A stretch of 64,000 nucleotides of DNA, from contig JAWQEG010000412.1 in assembly GCA_033782935.1 (NCBI GenBank), positions 1,663,501-1,727,500 on the forward strand, given 5' to 3'. The notes beneath the pieces were generated by a model. The model was not told where the DNA came from, made no database searches, and saw only the letters and a list, made by a program, of their open reading frames with translations. Both the position numbers and the translations under genes were made by a program. This document shows positions 51,717 to 64,000 of this stretch, piece after piece (the stretch's first letter is position 1; each line of letters opens with the position of its first letter). Origin of the DNA: Petrolisthes cinctipes. Lineage: Eukaryota > Arthropoda > Malacostraca > Decapoda > Porcellanidae.

Positions 51717-54700
51717 AAATATCGATTTTTAGCATGTTTTGGGCCTATATTTTGAAAATATTCTATCACTAATAGGGCATGTACAGATCACTTCTGGGAC
51801 CCCAAAATATCGAATTTTCGGGTGTTTTGAGCCTGAATTTAAGATATAAACGGGTGCAGAAGATGCATACACATATTGACACGTGTCACCTAAAATATCG
51901 ATTTTCAGCATATTTTGGGCCTGTATTTTGAAAATACTCTAACACGGAGTAGGCAAGTACAGATTGCTTCTGGGACCTTTAAATATCGAAATTTCGGGTA
52001 TTTGGAGCCTGAATTTGAGATATAAACGGGTACAGAATATGCATCCACAAATCGACTTTTTGGCACCTAAAAGGTCGATTTTCAGTATGTTTTGGGCCTG
52101 TATATTAAAAATACTCTAACACGGAGTAGGCAAGTTCAGATCGCTTTTGGCACCCCAAAATATCGAATTTTCGGGTGTTTGGAGCCTGAATTTAAGATAT
52201 AAATGGGAACAGAAGATGCTTCCACATATCGACTTTTGGGCACCTAAAAGATCGATTTTCAGTATGTTTTGGGCCTGTATCTAAGTAGGCATGTACAGAT
52301 CGCTTCTGGGACCCCTAAATATCGATTTTTCTGGTGTTTTGGGCCTGAATTTGAGATATCGACTTTGGGCACCTAAAATATCGATTTTTAGCATGTTTTG
52401 GGCCTATATTTTGAAAATATTCTAGCACTAAGTAGGCATGTACAGATCACTTCTGGGACCCCAAAATATCGAATTTTCGGGTGTTTTGAGGTTGAATTTG
52501 GGATATAAACTGGTGCAGAAGATGCATACACATATTGACTTTGGGCACCTAGAATATCGATTTTAAGAATGCCTTGGGCCTGTATTTTGAAAATACTCTA
52601 ACACGGAGTAGGCAAGTACAGATCGCTTCTGGGACCCCAAAATATCGAATTTTTTTGGGTGTTTTGGGCCTGAATTTGAGATATCGACTTTGGGCACCTA
52701 AAATATCGATTTTTAGCATGTTTTGGGCCTATTTTTGGAAAACTTTCTAGCACTGAGTAGGCATGTACAGATCGCTTCTGGGACCCCAAAATATCAAATT
52801 TTTGGGTGTTTTGAGCCTGAATTTGAGATATAAACAGGTACAGAAAATGTATGCACATATCGACTTTTGGGCACCTAAAATATCGATTTTCAGCATGTTT
52901 TGGGTCTGTATCTTGAAAACATTCTAACTAGGAGTAGGCATGTACAGATCGCTTCTAGGACCGAAAAATACCGAATTTTCGGGTGTTTTGAGCCTGAATT
53001 TGAGATATGAACGGGCACAGAAGATGCATGCACATATCGACTTTGGACACTTAAAATATCGATTTTTAGCATGTTTTGAGCCTATATTTTAAAAACATTT
53101 TAGCACTGAGTAGGAATGTACAGATCGCTTCTGGGACCCAAAAATATCAAATTTTCGTGTGTTTTGAGGTTGAATTTGGGATATAAACGGGTGCAGAAGA
53201 TGCATACACATATTGACTTTGGTTACCTAAAATATCGATTTTAAGCATGTTTTGGGCCTGTATTTTGAAAATACTCTAACACGGAGTAGGCAAGTACAGA
53301 TCGCTTCTGGGACCCTAAAATATCGAATTTTAGGGTTTTTGGGGCCTGAATTTGAGATATAAACGGGTACAGAAGATGCATCCACATATCGACTTTTGGA
53401 CACCTAAAAGATTGATTTTCAGTATGTTTTGGGCCTGTATATTGAAAATACTCTAACACGGAGTAGGCATGTACAGATCGCTTCTGGGACCCCAAAATAT
53501 CGAATTTTCGGGTGTTTTGGGGCTGAATTTGAGATATCGACTTTGGGCACCTAAAATATCGATTTTTAGCATGTTTTGGGCCTATATTTTGAAAATATTC
53601 TAGCACTGAGTAGGCATGTACAGATCATTTCTGGGACCCCAAAATATCAAATTTTCGGGTGTTTTGAGGCAGAATTTGAGATATAAACGGGTACAGAAGA
53701 TGCATGCACATATCGAATTTTGGGCACCTAAAATATCAATTTGCAGCATGTTTTGGGTCTGTATCTTGAAAACATTCTAACTAGGAGTAGGCATGTACAG
53801 ATCGCTTCTGGGACCTAAAAATATCGAATTTTCGGGTGTTTGGAGCCTGAATTTGAGATATAAACGGGTACAGAAGATGCATCCACATATCGACTTTTGG
53901 GCACCTAAAAGATCGATTTTCAGTATGATTTGGGCCAGAATATTGAAAATACTCTAACACTCAGTAGGCATGTACAGATCGCTTCTGGGACCCCAAAATA
54001 TCGAATTTTCGGGTGTTTTGGGCCTGAATTTGAGATATTGACTTTGGGCACCTAAAATATCGATTTTTAGCATGTTTTGGGCCTATATTTTGAAAATAAT
54101 CTAGCACTAAGTAGGCATGTACAGATCACTTCTGGGACCCCAAAATATCGAATTTTCGGGTGTTTTGAGCCTGAATTTGAGATATAGACGGGTACAGAAA
54201 ATGCATGCACTCATCGACTTTGGACACTTTAAATATCGATGTTCAGCATGCTTTGGGCCCGTATTTTGAAAATACTCTAACACGGAGTAGGCAAGTACAG
54301 ATCGCTTCTGGTACCCCAAAATATCGATTTTACGGGTGTTTTAGGCCTGAATTTTATATATCGACTTTGGGCACCTAAAATATCGATTTTTAGCATGTTT
54401 TGGGTCTATATTTTGAAAACATTCTAGCACTGAGTAGGCATGTACAGATCGCTTCTGAGACCAAAAAATATCGAATTTTCGGGTGTTTTGAGGTTGAATT
54501 TGGGATATAAACGGGTGCAGAAGATGCATATACATATTGACTTTGGTCACCTAAAATATTGATTTCGGCATGTTTTGGGCCTGTATTTTAAAAACAGTCT
54601 AACTCGGAGTAGGCAAGTACAGATCGCTTCTGGGACTCCAAAATATCGAATTTTCGGGTGTTTGGGGCCTGAATTTGAGATATAAACGGGTACAGAAAAT

Positions 54701-55052
54701 GCATCCACATATCGACTTTTGGGCACCTAAAAGATCGATTTTCAGTATGTTTTGGGCCTGTATATAGAAAATACTCTAACACGGAGTAGGCATGTACAGA
54801 TCGCTTATGGGACCCCAAAATATCGAATTTTCGGGTGTTTTGGGCCTGAATTTTAGATATCGACTTTGGGCACCTAAAATATCGATTTTTATCATGTTTT
54901 GGGCCTATATTTTGAAAATATTCTAGCACTGAGTAGGCATGTACAGATCGCTTCTGGGACCCCAAAATATCAAATTTTTGGGTGTTTTGAGCCTGAATTT
55001 GAGATATAAACGGGTACAGAAGATGTATGCACTTATCGACTTTTGGGCACCT

Positions 55053-55760
55053 AAAATATCGATTTTCAGCATGTTTTGGGTCTGTATCTTGAAAACATTC
55101 TAACTAGGAGTAGGCATGTACAGATCGCTTCTAGGACCCAAAAATACTAAATTTTCGGGTGTTTTGAGCCTTAGTTTGAGATATAAACGGGTACAGAAGA
55201 TGCATGCAGATATCGACTTTTGGGCACCTTAAATATCGATTTTCAGCATGTTTTGGGTCTGTATCTTGAAAACATTCTAACTAGGAGTAGGCATGTAAAG
55301 ATTGCTTCTAGGAACCAAAAACACCGAATTTTCGGGTGTTTTGAGCCTTAGTTTGAGATATAAACGGGTACAGAAGATGCATGCACCTATCGACTTTTGG
55401 GCACCTAAAATATCGATTTTCAGCATGTTTTGGGTCTGTATCTTGAAAACATTCTAACTAGGAGTAGGCATGTACAGATCGCTTCTAGGACCCAAAAATA
55501 CCGAATTTTCGGGTGTTTTGAGCCTTAATTTGAGATATAAACGGGTACAGAAGATGCATTCACATATCGACTTTTGGGCACCTAAAATATCGATTTTAAG
55601 CATGTTTTGGGTCTGTATCTTGAAAACAGTCTAACTAGGAGTAGGCATGTACAGATCGCTTCTAGGACCGAAAAATACCGAATTTTCGGGTGTTTTGAGC
55701 CTGAATTTGAGATATGAACGGGCACAGAAGATGCATGCACATATCGACTTTAGGGCACCT
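55053..55760 (+). repeat. Run of four 177-bp monomers of one subtype
   Basis: Units start at 55053, 55230, 55407 and 55584, each 177 bp, and each carries GGGTCTGTATCTTGAAAACA and AACTAGGAGTAGGCATG. Elsewhere this subtype mostly alternates with others, so this is a small local single-monomer amplification. Confidence 0.75.
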
Positions 55761-57439
55761 AAAAGATCGATTTTCAGTATGTTTTGGGCCTGTATTTTGA
55801 AAATACTCTAACACGGAGTAGGCATGTACAGATCGCTTCTGGGACCCCAAAATATCGAATTTTCGGGTGTTTTGGGCCTGAATTTGAGATATCGACTTTG
55901 GGCACCAAAAATATCGATTTTTAGCATGTAAAGGGCCTATATTTTGAAAATATTCTAGCACTGAGTAGGCATGTACAGATCGCTTTTGGGACCCCAAAAT
56001 ATCAAATTTTCGGTTGTTTTGAGCCTGAATTTGAGATATAAACGGGTACAGAAGATGCATGGACATATCGAATTTTGGGCACCAAAAATATCGATTTTCA
56101 GCATGTTTTGGGTCTGTATCTTGAAAACATTCTAACTAGGAGTAGGCATGTACAGATCGCTTCTGGGACCCAAAAATATCGAATTTTCGGGTGTTTGGAG
56201 CCTGAATTTGAGATATAAACGGGTACAGAAGATGCATCCACATATCGACTTTTGGGCACCTAAAAGATCGATTTTCAGTATGTTTTGGGCCAGTATATTG
56301 AAAATACTCTAACACTCAGTAGGCATGTACAGACCGCTTCTGGGACCCCAAAATATCGAATTTTCGGGTGTTTTGGGCCTGAATTTGAGATATCGACTTT
56401 GGGCACCTAAAATATCGATTTTTATCATGTTTTGGGCCTATATTTTGAAAATAATCTAGCACTAAGTAGGCATGTACAGATCACTTCTGGGACCCCAAAA
56501 TATCGAATTTTCGGGTGTTTTGAGCCTGAATTTGAGATATAGACGGGTACAGAAGATGCATGAACACATTGACTTTGGACACTTTAAATATCGATTTTTA
56601 GCATGTTTTGAGCCTATATTTTGAAAATATTCTAGCACTGAGTAGGCATGTACAGATCGCTTCTGAGACCCAAAAATATCGAAATTTCGGGTGTTTTGAG
56701 GTTGAATTTGGGATATAAACGGGTGCAGAAGATGCATACACTTATTGACTTTGGTCACCTAACACATCGATTTTCTGCATGCTTTGGGCCTGTATTTTGA
56801 AAATACTCTAACACGGAGTAGGCAAGTACAGATCGCTTCTGGGACCCCAAAATATCTAATTTTCGGGTGTTTGGGGTCTGAATTTGAGATATAAACGGGT
56901 ACAGAAAATGCATCCACATATCGACTTTTGGGCACCTAAAAGATCGCTTTTCAGTATGTTTTGGGCCTGTATATTGAAAATACTCTAACACGGAGTAGGT
57001 ATGTACAGATCGCTTCTGGGACCCCAAAATATCGAATTTTCGGGTGTTTTGGGCCTGAATTTGAGATATCGACTTTGGGCACCTAAAATATCGATTTTTA
57101 GCATGTTTTGGGCCTATATTTTGAAAATATTCTAGCACTGAGTAGGCATGTGGAGATCGCTTCTGGGACCCCAAAATATCAAATTTTCGGGTGTTTTGAG
57201 CCTGAATTTGAGATATAAACGGGTACAGAAGATGCATGCACATATCGACTTTTGGGCACCTAAAATATCGATTTTCAGCATGTTTTGGGTCTGTATCTTG
57301 AAAACATTCTAACTAGGAGTAGGCATGTACAGATCGCTTCTAGGACCCAAAAATACCGAATTTTCGGGTGTTTTGAGCCTTAATTTTAGATATAAACGGG
57401 TACAGAAGATGCATGCACATATCGACTTTTAGGCACCAA

Positions 57440-59130
57440 AAATATCGATTTTCAGCATGTTTTGGGTCTGTATCTTGAAAACATTCTAACTAGGAGTAGG
57501 CATGTACAGATCGCTTCTAGGACCCAAAAATACCGAATTTTCGGGTGTTTTGAGCCTTAATTTGAGATATAAACGGGTACAGAAGATGCATCCACATATT
57601 GACTTTTGGGCACCTAATAGATCGATTTTCAGTATGTTTTGGGCCTGTATATTGAAAATACTCTAACACGGAGTAGGCATGTACAGATCGCTTCTGGGAC
57701 CCAAAAATATCGAATTTTCGGGTGTTTTGAGGTTGAATTTGGGATATAAACGGGTGCAGAAGATGCATACACTATAGTCACCTGAAATATCGATTTTCAA
57801 CATGTTTTGGGCCTGTATTTTGAAAATAGTCTAACACGGAATAGGCAAGTACAGATCGCTTTTGGGACCCCAAAATATCGAATTTTCGGGTGTTTGGAGC
57901 CTATATTTAAGATATAAACGGGTACGGAAGATGCATCCACATATCGACTTTTGGGCACCTAAGAGATCGATTTTCAGTATGTTTTAGACATGTATATTGA
58001 AAATACTCTAACACGGAGTAGGCATGTACAGATCTCTTCTGGGACCCCAAAATATCGAATTTTTGGGTGTTTTGGGCCTGAATTTGAGATATCGACTTTG
58101 GGCACCTAAAATATCGATTTTTAGCAGGTTTTGGGCCAATATTTTGAAAACATTCTAGCACTGAGTAGGCATGTACAGATCGCTTCTGGGACCCCAAAAT
58201 ATCAAATTTTCGGGTGTTTTGAGCCTGAATTTGAGATATAAACGGGTACAGAAGTTGCATGCACATTTTGAATTTTGGGCACCTAAAATATCGATTTTCA
58301 GCATGTTTTGGGTCTGTATCTTGAAAACATTCTAACTAGGAGTAGGCATGTACAGATCGCTTCTAGGACCCAAAAATACCGAATTTTCGGGTGTTTTGAG
58401 CCTTAATTTGAGATATAAACGGGTACAGAAGATGCATCCACATATTGACTTTTGGGCACCTAATAGATCGATTTTCAGTATGTTTTGGGCCTGTATATTG
58501 AAAATACTCTAACACGGAGTAGGCATGTACAGATCGCTTCTGGGACCCAAAAATATCGAATTTTCGGGTGTTTTGAGGTTGAATTTGGGATATAAACGGG
58601 TGCAGAAGATGCATACACTATAGTCACCTGAAATATCGATTTTCAACATGTTTTGGGCCTGTATTTTGAAAATAGTCTAACACGGAATAGGCAAGTACAG
58701 ATCGCTTTTGGGACCCCAAAATATCGAATTTTCGGGTGTTTGGAGCCTATATTTAAGATATAAACGGGTACGGAAGATGCATCCACATATCGACTTTTGG
58801 GCACCTAAGAGATCGATTTTCAGTATGTTTTAGACATGTATATTGAAAATACTCTAACACGGAGTAGGCATGTACAGATCTCTTCTGGGACCCCAAAATA
58901 TCGAATTTTTGGGTGTTTTGGGCCTGAATTTGAGATATCGACTTTGGGCACCTAAAATATCGATTTTTAGCAGGTTTTGGGCCAATATTTTGAAAACATT
59001 CTAGCACTGAGTAGGCATGTACAGATCGCTTCTGGGACCCCAAAATATCAAATTTTCGGGTGTTTTGAGCCTGAATTTGAGATATAAACGGGTACAGAAG
59101 ATGCATGCACATATCGAATTTTGGGCACCT
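57440..59130 (+). repeat. Tandem duplication, period 846 bp
   Basis: Positions 57517-58266 recur at 58363-59112 with an offset of 846 bp and very few differences. Shared oddities include CACTATAGTCACCTGAAATA (57769 and 58615), TTTTAGACATGTATATTG (57981 and 58827) and TAGCAGGTTTTGGGCCAAT (58122 and 58968). Confidence 0.88.
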
Positions 59131-62100
59131 AAAATATCGATTTTCTGCATGTTTTGGGTCTGTATCTTGAATACATTCTAACTAGCAGTAGGCATGTACA
59201 GATCGCTTCTGGGACCAAAAAAATATCGAATTTTCGGGTGTTTTGAGCCTGAATTTGAGATATAAACGGGTGCAGAAGATGCATGCACACATCGACATTG
59301 GACACTTAAAATATCGATTTTTAGTATGTTTTGAGCCTATATTTTGAAAATACTCTAACACAGAGTAGGCAAGTACAGATCGCTTCTGGGACCCAAAAAT
59401 ATCGAATTTTCGGGTGTTTGGAGCATGAATTTGAGATATAAACGGGTACAGAAGATGCATCCACATATTGACTTTTGGGCACCTAAAAGATCGATTTTCA
59501 GTATGTTTTGGGCCTGTATATTGAAAATACTCTAACACGGAGTAGGCATGTACAGATCGCTTCTGGGACCCGAAAATATCAAATTTTTGGGTGTTTTGGG
59601 CCTGAATTTGAGATATCGACTTTGGGCACCTAAAATATCGATTTTTAACATGTTTTGGGCCTATATTTTGAAAATATTCTAGCACTGAGTAGGCATGTCG
59701 AGATCGCTTCTGGAACCCCAAAATATCAAATTTTCGGGTGTTTTGAGCCTGAATTTGAGATATAAACGGGTACAGAAGATGCATGCACATATCGACTTTT
59801 GGGCACCTAAAATATCGATTTTCAGAATGTTTTGGGTCTGTATCTTGAAAACATTCTAACTAGGAGTAGGCATGTACAGATCGCTTCTTGGACCCAAAAA
59901 TACCGAATTTTCGGGTGTTTTGAGCCTTAGTTTGAGATATAAACGGGTATAGAAGATGTATGCACATATCGACTTTTGGGCACCTTAAATATCGATTTTC
60001 AGCATGTTTTGGGTCTGTATCTTGAAAACATTCTAACTAGGAGTAGGCATGTAAAGATCGCTTCTAGGACCGAAAAATACCGAATTTTCGGGTGTTTTGA
60101 GCCTGAAATTGAGATATAAACGGGTACAGAAGATGCATGCACATATCGACTTTGGACACTTAAAATATCGATTTTTAGCATTTTTTGAGCCAATATTTTA
60201 AAAACATTCTAGCACTTAGTAGGCATGTGCAGATCGCTTTTGGGACCCCAAAATATCGAATTTTCGGGTGTTTGGAGCCTTTATTTAAGATATAAACGGG
60301 TACAGAAGATGCATCCACATATCGACTTTTGGGCACCTAAGAGATCGATTTTCAGTATGTTTTAGACATGTATATTGAAAATACTCTAACACGGAGTAGG
60401 CATGTACAGATCTCTTCTGGGACCCCAAAATATCAAATTTTCGGGTGTTTTGAGCCTGAATTTGAGATATAAACGGGTACGGAAGATGCATGCACATATC
60501 GACTTTGGACACTTAAAATATCGATTGTTAGCATGTTTTGAGCCTATATTTTGAAAACATTCTAGCACTGAGTAGGCATGTACAGATCGCTTCTGGGACC
60601 CAAAAATATTGAATTTTCGGGTGTTTTCAAGTTGAATTTGGGATATAAACGGGTGCAGAAGATGCATACACATATTGACTTTGGGCACCTAAAATATCGA
60701 TTTTTAGCATGTTTTGGGCCTGTATCTAAGTAGGCATGTACATATCGCTTTTGGGACCCCAAAATATCGAATTTTCGGGTGTTTGGGAATTTGAGATATA
60801 AACGGGTACAGAAGATGCATGCACATATCGACTTTTGGGCACCTAAAATATCGATTTTCTGTATGTTTTGGGCATGTATTTTGAAAATACTCTAACACGG
60901 AGTAGGCATGTACAGATCGCTTCTTGGTCCCCAAAATATCGAATTTTCGGGTGTTTTGGTCCTGAATTTGAGATATCGACTTTGGGCACCTAAAATATCG
61001 ATTTTTAGCATGTTTTGGGTCTATATTTTGAAAATATTCTAGCACTGAGTAGGCATGTACAAATCGCTTCCGGGACCCGCAAATATCGAATATTCGGGTG
61101 TTTTGAGCCAGAATTTAAGATATAAACGGGTACAGAAGATGCATGCATATATCGACTTTGGACACTTAAAATATCGATTTCTAGCATGTTTTGAGCCTAC
61201 ATTTTGAAAACATTCTAGCACTGAGTAGGCATGTACAGATCGCTTCTGGGACCCAAAAATAACGAATTTTCGGGTGTTTTGAGGTTGAATTTGAGATATA
61301 AACGAGTGCAGAAGATGCATACTCATATTGACTTTTGGCACCTAAAATATCGATTTTCAGCATGTTTTGGGGCTGTATCTGAGTAGGCATGTACAGATCG
61401 CTTCTGGGACCCCAAAATATCGAATTTCCGGATGTTTGGAGCCTGAATTTGAGATATAAACGGGTACAGAAGATGCATGCATATATCGACTTTAGGCACC
61501 TAAAATATCGATTTTTAGCATGTTTTGGGTCTGTATCTTGAAAATATTCTAGCACTAAGTAGGCATGTACAGATCACTTCTAGGACCCCAAAATATTTAA
61601 TTTTCGGGTGTTTTGAGCCTGAATTTGAGATATAAACAGGTACAGAAGATGCATGCACACATCGACTTTGGACACTTAAAATATCGATTTTTAGCATGTT
61701 TTGAGTCTATATTTTTTAAAAATTCTAACACTGAGTAGGCATGTACAGATTGCTTCTGGGACCAAAAAATATCGAATTTTCGGGTGTTTTGAGGTGGAAT
61801 TTTGGATATAAACGGGTGCAGAAGATTCATACACATATTTACTTTGGTCACCTAAAATATCGATTTTCAACATGTTATGGGCCTGTATTTTAAAAATACT
61901 CTAACACGGAGTAGGCAAGTACAGATCGCTTTTGGGACCTCAAAATATCGAATTTTCGGGTGTTTGGAGCCTATATTTGAGATATAAACGGGTACAGATG
62001 ATGCATCCACATATCGACTTTTGGGCACCTAAAAGATCGATTTTCAGTATTTTTTATGCCTGTATATTGAAAATATTCTAACACGGAGTAGGCATGTACA

Positions 62101-63949
62101 GATCTCTTCTGGAACCCCAAAATATCGAATTTTCGGGTGTTTTGGGCCTGAATTTGAGATATCGACTTTGGGCACCTAAAATATCGATTTTTAGCAGATT
62201 CTGGGCCAATATTTTAAAAAAATATTCTAGCACTGAGTAGGCATGTACAGATCGCTTCTGTGACCCCAAAATATCAAATTTTCATGTGTTTTGAGCCTGA
62301 ATTTGAGATATAAACGGTTACAGAAGATGCATGCACATATCGACTTTGGTCACTTAAAATATCGATTTTTAGCATGTTTTGAGCCTACATTTTGAAAACA
62401 TTCTAGCACTGAGTAGGCATGTACAGATCACTTCTGGAACCCCAAAATATCGAATTTTCGGGTGTTTTAAGGTTGAATTTTGGATATAAACGGGTGCAGA
62501 AGACTCATACACATATTGACTTTGGGCACCTAAAATATCGATTTTTAGCATGTTTTAGGCCTGTATCTAAGTAGGCATGTACATATCGCTTCTAGGACCC
62601 CATAATATCGAATTATCGGCTGTTTTGAGCCTGAATTTGAGATATAAACGGGTACAGAAGATGCATGCACATATTGACTTTGGTCACCTAAAATATCGAT
62701 TTTAAGCGTGTTTTTGGCCTGTATTTTGAAAATACTCTAAAACGGAGTTGGCAAGTAAAGATCGCTTCTAGGACCCCAAAATATCGATTTTTCGGGTGTT
62801 TTGAGCCTGAATTTGAGATATAAACGGGTACAGAAGATGAATGCACATATCGACATTTGGGCACCTAAAATATCGATTTTCAGCATGTTATGGGTCTGTA
62901 TCTGGAAAACATTCTAACTAGGAGTAGGCATGTACAGATCGCTTCTAGGACCCAAAAATACCGAATTTTCGGGTGTTTTGAGCCTTAATTTGAGATATAA
63001 ACGGGTACAGAAGATGCATGCACATCTTGATTTTTGTGCACTTAAAATATCGATTTTCAGCATGTTTTGGGTCTGTATCTTGAAAACATTCTAACTAGGA
63101 GTAGGCATGTACAGATCGCTTCTAGGACCGAAAAATACCGAATTTTCGGGTGTTTTTAACCTTAATTTGAGATATAAACGGGTACAGAAGATGAATGCAC
63201 ATATCGCCTTTGGACTCTTAAAATATCGATTTTTAGCATGTTTTGGGCCTGTATCTAAGTAGGCATGTACAGATCGCTTCTGGGACCCAAAAATATGGAA
63301 TTTTCGGACGTTTTGAGGTTGAATTTGGAATATAAACGGGTGCAGAAGATGCATACACATATTGACTTTGGGCACCTAAAATATATCGATTTTTAGCATG
63401 TTTTGGGCCTGTATCTAAGTAGGCATGTACAGATCGCTTCTGAGACCCCAAAATGTCGAATTTTCGGGTGTTTGGAGCCTGAATTTGAGATATAAACGGG
63501 TACAGAAAATGCATGCACATATCGACTTTTGGGCACCTAAAATATCGATTTTCTGTATGTTTTGGGCCTTTATTTTGAAAATACTCTAACACGGAGTAGG
63601 CATGTACAGATCGCTTCTTGGTCCCCAAAATATCGAATTTTCGGGTGTCTTGGGTCTGAATTTGAGATATCGACTTTGGGCACCTAAAATATCGATTTTT
63701 AGCATGTTTTGGGCCTATATTTTGAAAATATTCTAGCACTGAGTAGGCATGTACAAATTGCTTCTGGAACCCCAAAATATCGAATTTTTGGGTGTTTTGA
63801 GCCTAAATTTGAGATAAAAACGGGTACAGATGATGCATACACATATTGACGTTGGTCACCTAAAATATCGATTTTCAGCATGTTTTGGGCCTGTATTTTG
63901 AAAATACTCTAACACGAAGTAGGCAAGTACAGATCGCTTCTGGGACCCC
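59131..63949 (+). repeat. Diverged satellite monomers to the orientation switch
   Basis: Same satellite and orientation, with all three length classes and no HOR that I can resolve. Small private changes occur, for example loss of AGCCTG near 60785 (GTGTTTGGGAATTTGAG). No gene is visible. Confidence 0.85.
63876..63925 (+). repeat. Left arm of inverted repeat at the orientation switch
   Basis: CAGCATGTTTTGGGCC through AAGTAGGCA pairs with the reverse complement of 63951-64000 at 41 of 50 positions by hand alignment, with a 25-bp spacer (63926-63950). Confidence 0.75.
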
Positions 63950-64000
63950 ATGCCTACTCAGTGCTAGAATGTTTTCAAAATATAGGCTCAAAAAATGCTA
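63950..64000 (-). repeat. Satellite in inverted orientation
   Basis: From ATGCCTACTCAGTGCTAGAA onward the sequence is the reverse complement of the usual GAGTAGGCAT region and continues backward through GAAAACATTCTAGCACT to TAGCATTTTTTGAGCC at the window edge. The strand switches straight after CTTCTGGGACCCC. It could be a true inversion in the array or a fold-back or assembly artefact. Confidence 0.85.

Larger units (their letters stand above)
50918..57439 (+). repeat. Diverged satellite monomers right of the large HOR
   Basis: Same family and orientation. It contains an 86-bp half-monomer (51631-51716), four successive 177-bp monomers of one subtype (55053-55760) and a mixture of the three length classes. 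The variants seen here (for example GGTCTGTATCTTGAAAACAT units) also occur left of the transposon. No gene or mobile element is seen. Confidence 0.85.
29681..63949 (+). repeat. 176-bp satellite array, right arm
   Basis: The same satellite in the same orientation resumes after the transposon and runs to the orientation switch. Sub-blocks are annotated separately. The first 43 bp (29681-29723) complete the interrupted monomer and lie outside the large HOR. No non-satellite sequence or gene is visible. Confidence 0.97.

Noticed and set aside
1..63949. Dozens of 60-215 codon open frames in the satellite, mostly minus strand
   Set aside because: They recur with every monomer, appear in several overlapping frames, lack any recognisable domain and shift frame with each 176-bp unit. 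They are a by-product of the repeat.
1..63949. CRISPR-like regular spacing
   Set aside because: The whole unit is repeated without unique spacers and the unit length is 147-177 bp, so it is a satellite.
1..64000. tRNA, rRNA, LTR elements or other transposons
   Set aside because: I looked for non-satellite sequence across the window and found only the piggyBac element; I did not recognise any RNA gene.

Overview
The window is almost entirely a tandem satellite DNA array, about 61 kb of 64 kb, with one piggyBac-type DNA transposon (26723-29677) inserted in it. No bacterial, organellar or single-copy host gene is visible. The satellite, its multi-kilobase higher-order repeats and an animal-style piggyBac point to metazoan nuclear heterochromatin, for example pericentromeric or centromeric. 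I cannot name the species, and neither the location nor the taxon is proven by sequence alone.

Satellite layout. The basic unit is 176-177 bp, in one orientation from 1 to 63949. Two shorter classes, 159 bp and 147 bp, are mixed in. By hand alignment the full unit is an old dimer of two 88-bp halves (60 of 88 positions identical, no gaps). On top of this are local higher-order repeats (HORs): period 1334 bp (130-2950), 1510 bp (5030-7826), 2421/2952 bp (16515-23190), 3860/6540/4027 bp (29724-50917, nearly identical copies) and 846 bp (57440-59130). A block at 2800-4710 recurs at 12752-14661. Between these blocks lie more diverged monomers of the same family. At 63949/63950 the array flips orientation, and the last 51 bases are on the opposite strand.

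Transposon. The element has perfect 16-bp terminal inverted repeats and a TTAA on each side. It carries a minus-strand transposase gene of 704 codons, with an N-terminal acidic and basic region, an 8x8-residue repeat linker, a DDE catalytic core and a C-terminal Cys-rich zinc-binding domain. One in-frame TAA at codon 544 separates the first two catalytic Asp residues from the third and from the Cys-rich domain, so this copy probably encodes only a truncated, catalytically dead protein. A 17-bp near-palindrome occurs once near the left end and three times near the right end and may be a transposase-binding site.

The array tends to give minus-strand open frames of 60-215 codons in every monomer. 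They follow from a stop-poor repeat and from the 147, 159 and 177 bp lengths being multiples of three. I do not treat them as genes. The most informative content is structural: monomer ancestry, length-class order, HOR deletion derivatives with a mappable crossover, an A-to-A half-unit fusion, and the orientation switch.
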